Shown: positions 62,878 through 64,000 of the stretch, piece after piece
How the letters are laid out: every line of letters starts with the position of its first letter
How positions within the stretch are numbered: the stretch's first letter is position 1
Origin: Streptomyces uncialis
GTDB taxonomy: Bacteria; Actinomycetota; Actinomycetes; Streptomycetales; Streptomycetaceae
Assembly: GCF_001905345.1 (NCBI RefSeq)
Contig: NZ_LFBV01000008.1
Span: 370,717 to 434,716, forward strand
Direction: 5' to 3'
Length of the DNA: 64,000 nt
The notes under the pieces: generated by a model
Database searches by the model: none
What the model was told of the DNA's origin: nothing
The model's input: the letters and a program-made list of their open reading frames with translations, nothing else
Made by a program: the position numbers and the translations under genes

Positions 62878-63522
62878 TCAGGCCAGCAGCCCGGGCAGCT
62901 CCCGCATCTCCGCGAAGGTCCCCGTGACGTCCCCGAGCCGCTCGGCGGGGGTCATCGCGGTGAACCCGTAGACGTCCATCCCGGCCGCCACCGCCGCCCG
63001 CACCCCCAGCGGACTGTCCTCGACCACGACGCACCGCGCGGGAGCCACCCCCATCCGGGCCGCGGCGTGCAGGAACAGATCAGGCGCGGGCTTGCCCTGG
63101 CCCACGTCCTCCGCGCTGAAGATCCGCGCGTCGTCGAACCACTGCCCGAGCCCCGCCGTACGGTGCCCCACCCTGATCCGCTGATGGCTCCCGGACGACG
63201 CGACACAGTACGGGACCCCCTCCGCCGACAGCTCCGCCAGTACGTCGACCGCCCCCGTCACCGGCTTCAGCTCCCGCTCGAACGCGGCGAAGACCCGGGC
63301 ATGCAGCTCGTCGTCGAAGTCCTCGGGCAACCGCCGGCCGGTGCGTTCCCCGACGAGGTCGTGCACCCGGTGCACCGCGGCCCCCATGTAGTCCCGCAGG
63401 GAGTCCTCGTACGTGGTCGGATGCCCGAGTTCGGTGAGATACCCGGCGAGGATGCCGTTGGAGATCGGCTCACTGTCCACCAGGACACCGTCATTGTCGA
63501 AGATCACGAGGTCGTAGCGCAT
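62878..63522 (-). CDS. HAD-superfamily hydrolase (subfamily IA, beta-phosphoglucomutase-like)
   Basis: A 214-residue HAD enzyme: motif I IFDNDGVLVDSEP (D-x-D-G), motif II CVASSGSH, motif III Lys in GQGKPAPDLF, and motif IV VVVEDSPLGV. Predicted to hydrolyse or rearrange small phosphorylated metabolites; substrate unknown. It lies downstream of the rRNA operon, protected by the terminator at 63561-63613. Confidence 0.93.
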   Translation of the reverse strand: MRYDLVIFDNDGVLVDSEPISNGILAGYLTELGHPTTYEDSLRDYMGAAVHRVHDLVGERTGRRLPEDFDDELHARVFAAFERELKPVTGAVDVLAELSAEGVPYCVASSGSHQRIRVGHRTAGLGQWFDDARIFSAEDVGQGKPAPDLFLHAAARMGVAPARCVVVEDSPLGVRAAVAAGMDVYGFTAMTPAERLGDVTGTFAEMRELPGLLA

Positions 63523-63560
63523 ACGACGACCCTAGACGGCCCGGAATTACCCGGGAACGC

Positions 63561-63613
63561 AAAAAAGGCCGTGGTCTTCAAGAGAAACAAGTTCTCTTGA
63601 AGACCACGGCCTT
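63561..63613 (-). terminator. rRNA operon intrinsic terminator
   Basis: A perfect 22-bp stem (63565-63586 with 63592-63613) and 5-nt loop, followed on the minus strand by a run of six T. This strong intrinsic terminator ends the 5S rRNA transcript. Confidence 0.95.
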
Positions 63614-63626
63614 CATATAAAGTTAG

Positions 63627-63743
63627 TTCGGCGGTGTCCTACTCTCCCACAGGGTCCCCCCTGCAGTACCATCGGCGCTGTAAGGCTTAGCTTCCGGGTT
63701 CGGAATGTAACCGGGCGTTTCCCTCACGCTATGACCACCGAAA
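63627..63743 (-). rRNA. 5S ribosomal RNA
   Basis: The minus strand reads TTTCGGTGGTCATAGC at the 5' end, with CCCGGTTACATTCCGAACC and CGCCGATGGTACTGC internally and GGACACCGCCGAACT at the 3' end, the typical Streptomyces 5S sequence. End points are approximate to a few bases. Confidence 0.95.
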
Positions 63744-63861
63744 CACTACGAAACACACCCCGCACACCCCCACCGGCCCACACAACCCAAGATTTGGGTC
63801 GGGGCAGGGGGGTGTTGGTTGTTCGTGGTTTCAGAACCAACACAGTGGACGCGAGCAACTG
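63744..63861 (-). other. 23S-5S spacer
   Basis: 118-bp internal spacer without a tRNA. It contains ACCCAAGATTTGGGT and a 9-bp stem (63812-63820 with 63835-63843), which could be part of a processing structure. Confidence 0.7.
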
Positions 63862-64000
63862 AGGACAAGCCCTCGGCCTATTAGTACCAGTCAACTCCAC
63901 CGGTCACCCGGCTTCCATATCTGGCCTATCAACCCAGTCGTCTACTGGGAGCCTTACCCCATCAAGTGGGTGGGAGTCCTCATCTCGAAGCAGGCTTCCC
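63862..64000 (-). rRNA. 23S ribosomal RNA, 3' end (partial)
   Basis: The 3' portion of a 23S gene, running off the end of the window. The minus strand contains GGGTTGATAGGCCAGATATGG and GAGTTGACTGGTACTAATAGG, which are conserved 23S 3'-end sequences. The exact mature end is not determined; about 63862. Confidence 0.95.

Overview
The window looks like a piece of a Streptomyces chromosome. It has very high G+C, GTG/TTG starts, GGAGG-type ribosome binding sites and start/stop overlaps (ATGA, GTGA, TGATG). It also carries a recognisable Streptomyces gene neighbourhood: lysS/argS, rex-hemA-hemC-hemD, hemB, the developmental sigma factor gene bldN with its anti-sigma gene rsbN, a bdtA-like regulator gene and an rRNA operon. 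The order resembles the S. coelicolor SCO3303-SCO3330 region; that comparison is from memory, not from a search.

Layout. 0.1-6.3 kb: a short-chain dehydrogenase, an RtcB RNA ligase, two DUF3558-like lipoproteins, a DUF2637/SpdB-like membrane protein and a small membrane protein. 6.6-9.05 kb: an ABC ATPase-permease-GntR operon with a palindrome at its start. 9.06-10.18 kb: a non-coding array of about 70-bp degenerate repeats. 10.2-16.7 kb: class I lysyl-tRNA synthetase diverging from argS, beta-carbonic anhydrase, an aminotransferase, and a NUDIX gene bracketed by a 32-bp direct repeat. 16.7-19.3 kb: a Streptomyces-type anti-sigma/Xre/DUF397 cluster in which the DUF397 proteins carry two and three copies of an N-terminal 20-residue motif, ending in a UTRA-only protein. 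19.3-22.8 kb: accessory genes. 22.9-25.9 kb: a STAND NTPase with about 7.5 TPR-like repeats, preceded by a two-TM mini-protein. Both proteins carry the same pair of low-complexity TG-x-A-x-A-x-G motifs, which suggests homotypic signalling in an NLR-like system.

26-37.4 kb: a secreted FG-GAP protein and many small regulator/target pairs (HxlR-RidA, TetR-TIM barrel, TetR-NAD-binding protein, MarR pair), several with visible operators, plus NUDIX, DUF4253, DUF3592 and DUF805 genes. 37.5-43.8 kb: a coupled lipoprotein, membrane-fusion protein, ATPase and MacB-like permease operon diverging from an OmpR-type two-component system. 43.9-45.7 kb: an imine-reductase-like enzyme, a secreted protein and more intergenic repeats.

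45.7-52.3 kb: the tetrapyrrole block. rex, hemA, hemC and hemD are translationally coupled, a Rex operator lies in front of rex, and hemB lies downstream of hemD across a hairpin. 52.6-60.2 kb: glutaredoxin-like protein, HAD-IB phosphatase, bldN, rsbN (with a good match to a sigma-BldN promoter), acyltransferase, epimerase, the 32-residue ribosomal protein bS22 and the bdtA-like regulator. 60.3-64 kb: an unassigned conserved protein, an AcuC-like deacetylase, a HAD hydrolase, then an rRNA operon on the minus strand (terminator, 5S, 3' end of 23S).

The strongest candidate for something undescribed is the STAND NTPase plus two-TM mini-protein pair at 22.95-25.92 kb. Next come the expanding DUF397 motif cluster and the ~71-bp intergenic repeat family.
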